64,000 nucleotides of DNA. Origin: Paracoccus xiamenensis (GTDB taxonomy: Bacteria; Pseudomonadota; Alphaproteobacteria; Rhodobacterales; Rhodobacteraceae). The notes beneath the pieces are model-generated. The model was not told the DNA's origin. It did not search any database and worked only from the letters and a program-made list of their open reading frames with translations. The position numbers and the translations under genes are program-made. This document shows, piece by piece, positions 63,321 through 64,000 of the stretch. Location of the stretch: assembly GCF_011308835.1 (NCBI RefSeq), contig NZ_JAAOHY010000001.1, positions 1,116,001 to 1,180,000 of the forward strand, read 5' to 3'. Within the stretch, counting starts at the first letter, position 1. The number at the start of each line of letters is the position of its first letter.

Positions 63321-64000
63321 ATGACCGACGCCGTCGTCACCCGTTTTGCCCCCTCGCCCACCGGATATCTGCATATCGGCGGCGCCCGTACGGCGCTGTT
63401 CAACTGGCTTTACGCGCGTGGCCGAGGTGGAAAATTCCTGCTGCGGATCGAGGATACCGACCGCGCCCGGTCCACCCCCGAAGCGACCGAGGCAATTCTG
63501 CAAGGCCTGCGCTGGCTGGGTCTGGACTGGGACGGCGAGCCGATCAGCCAGTTCGAACGTGCCGAACGCCACGCCGAAGTCGCACGCGAAATGCTGGAAA
63601 ATGGGCATGCCTATCGCTGCTATGCCACGCAGGACGAAATCGCCGCCTGGCGCGGGGCCAACCCGAACCAACCCTTCCAGTCGCCCTGGCGCGACAGTGA
63701 CGAGCAGAGGAATTCCCCTTACGCCGTCCGTCTGCGCGCGCCGCGTGAAGGCCAGACCGTCATCGCCGATGCTGTTCAGGGTGACGTGACGTTTCAGAAC
63801 GCGCAACTGGACGACATGGTGCTGCTGCGCAGCGATGGGACGCCCACCTATATGCACGCGGTCGTCGTCGATGATCACGATATGGGCGTCACCCATATCA
63901 TCCGTGGCGATGACCACCTGACCAATGCCGCGCGGCAGGCGCAGATCTATGACGCGATGGGATGGAAGCGCCCGGTTTTCGCCCATATTCCGCTGATCCA
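63321..64000 (+). CDS. gltX: Glutamyl-tRNA synthetase, 3' end outside window
   Basis: The first 226 residues are present and the frame stays open to the end. The class I signature HIGG lies at residues 18-21 ([17 protein letters not shown]), followed by [20 protein letters not shown] and the Glu-specific [24 protein letters not shown]. It charges tRNA-Glu. The start [15 protein letters not shown] is preceded by AAAGGCCC. Confidence 0.95.
   Translation, partial: MTDAVVTRFAPSPTGYLHIGGARTALFNWLYARGRGGKFLLRIEDTDRARSTPEATEAILQGLRWLGLDWDGEPISQFERAERHAEVAREMLENGHAYRCYATQDEIAAWRGANPNQPFQSPWRDSDEQRNSPYAVRLRAPREGQTVIADAVQGDVTFQNAQLDDMVLLRSDGTPTYMHAVVVDDHDMGVTHIIRGDDHLTNAARQAQIYDAMGWKRPVFAHIPLI

Overview
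The window reads as chromosome of a high-GC alphaproteobacterium of the Paracoccus/Rhodobacteraceae type. The signs are the poly-3-hydroxybutyrate cluster in the order phaZ <> phaC-phaP-phaR, a fused IspD-IspF enzyme, a membrane-anchored CycM-type cytochrome c552, a cbb3 oxidase cluster with an adjacent 278-residue universal stress protein and FNR boxes, a MipZ division-site ATPase, and an omega-aminotransferase that closely resembles the Paracoccus denitrificans enzyme. This placement is from recognition of families and gene order; no database search was possible.

Layout. 1-8 kb: the 3' part of a LysR regulator, tRNA-Ser(GGA), the PHB cluster with a PhaR-type operator, purU, and an odd pair of a VCBS-repeat protein with a 2Fe-2S ferredoxin. 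8-14.5 kb (minus strand): rpiA-gor-hflK-hflC, then degP. 14.7-16.8 kb: ispDF-pgpA-pncC. 16.8-20.1 kb: a secreted Gly-Asp-Arg repeat protein divergent from a PepSY protein and a two-component system. 20.1-27.1 kb: the oligopeptide transporter yejABEF with a coupled glycosyltransferase. 27.2-31.4 kb: cycM, pheA, an SRPBCC protein, a cyclic-nucleotide phosphodiesterase/nucleotidase and the SRP RNA. 31.4-33.0 kb is the only clearly foreign-looking stretch: an AT-richer orphan gene with an HNH-nuclease-like C terminus between two gene-free spacers. 33-41.8 kb (plus strand): dnaX-ybaB-recR, then ffh, chorismate mutase, rpsP, rimM, trmD, rplS and rpmE, with several small reading frames wedged between them. 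41.9-47 kb: two unknown small proteins, an Rrf2 regulator, mipZ, a palindromic repeat element, purD and xseA. 47-56.3 kb: cbb3 oxidase ccoNOQP and its maturation genes ccoGHIS, each group with an FNR box at a class II position, plus the stress protein. 56.4-64 kb: glyA-DUF817-aminotransferase, nadK, comEC and the start of gltX.

How genes work together. PhaC makes the polymer, PhaP coats the granule, PhaR represses and PhaZ degrades. ccoNOQP encodes the microaerobic terminal oxidase and ccoGHIS matures it; both groups probably answer to the same oxygen-sensing FNR protein. Ffs RNA and Ffh form the signal recognition particle and lie about 5 kb apart. rpsP-rimM-trmD-rplS is a conserved translation operon. 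Many neighbouring genes overlap by one to four bases (TGATG, ATGA or GTGA), which suggests translational coupling. Overlaps of this kind reveal small genes that length filters would miss (ccoS, a 53-residue frame before trmD, and a 25-residue frame before chorismate mutase).

Most of the window is ordinary housekeeping chromosome. I did not find a large undescribed multi-gene system. The most interesting small-scale signals are a hairpin that would hide the phaR ribosome-binding site, an 11-base GTGTAC repeat inside a mini-ORF coupled to chorismate mutase, the orphan HNH-like gene next to the SRP RNA, a histone-H1-like tail on PhaC, and a Gly-Asp-Arg repeat protein facing a two-component system.
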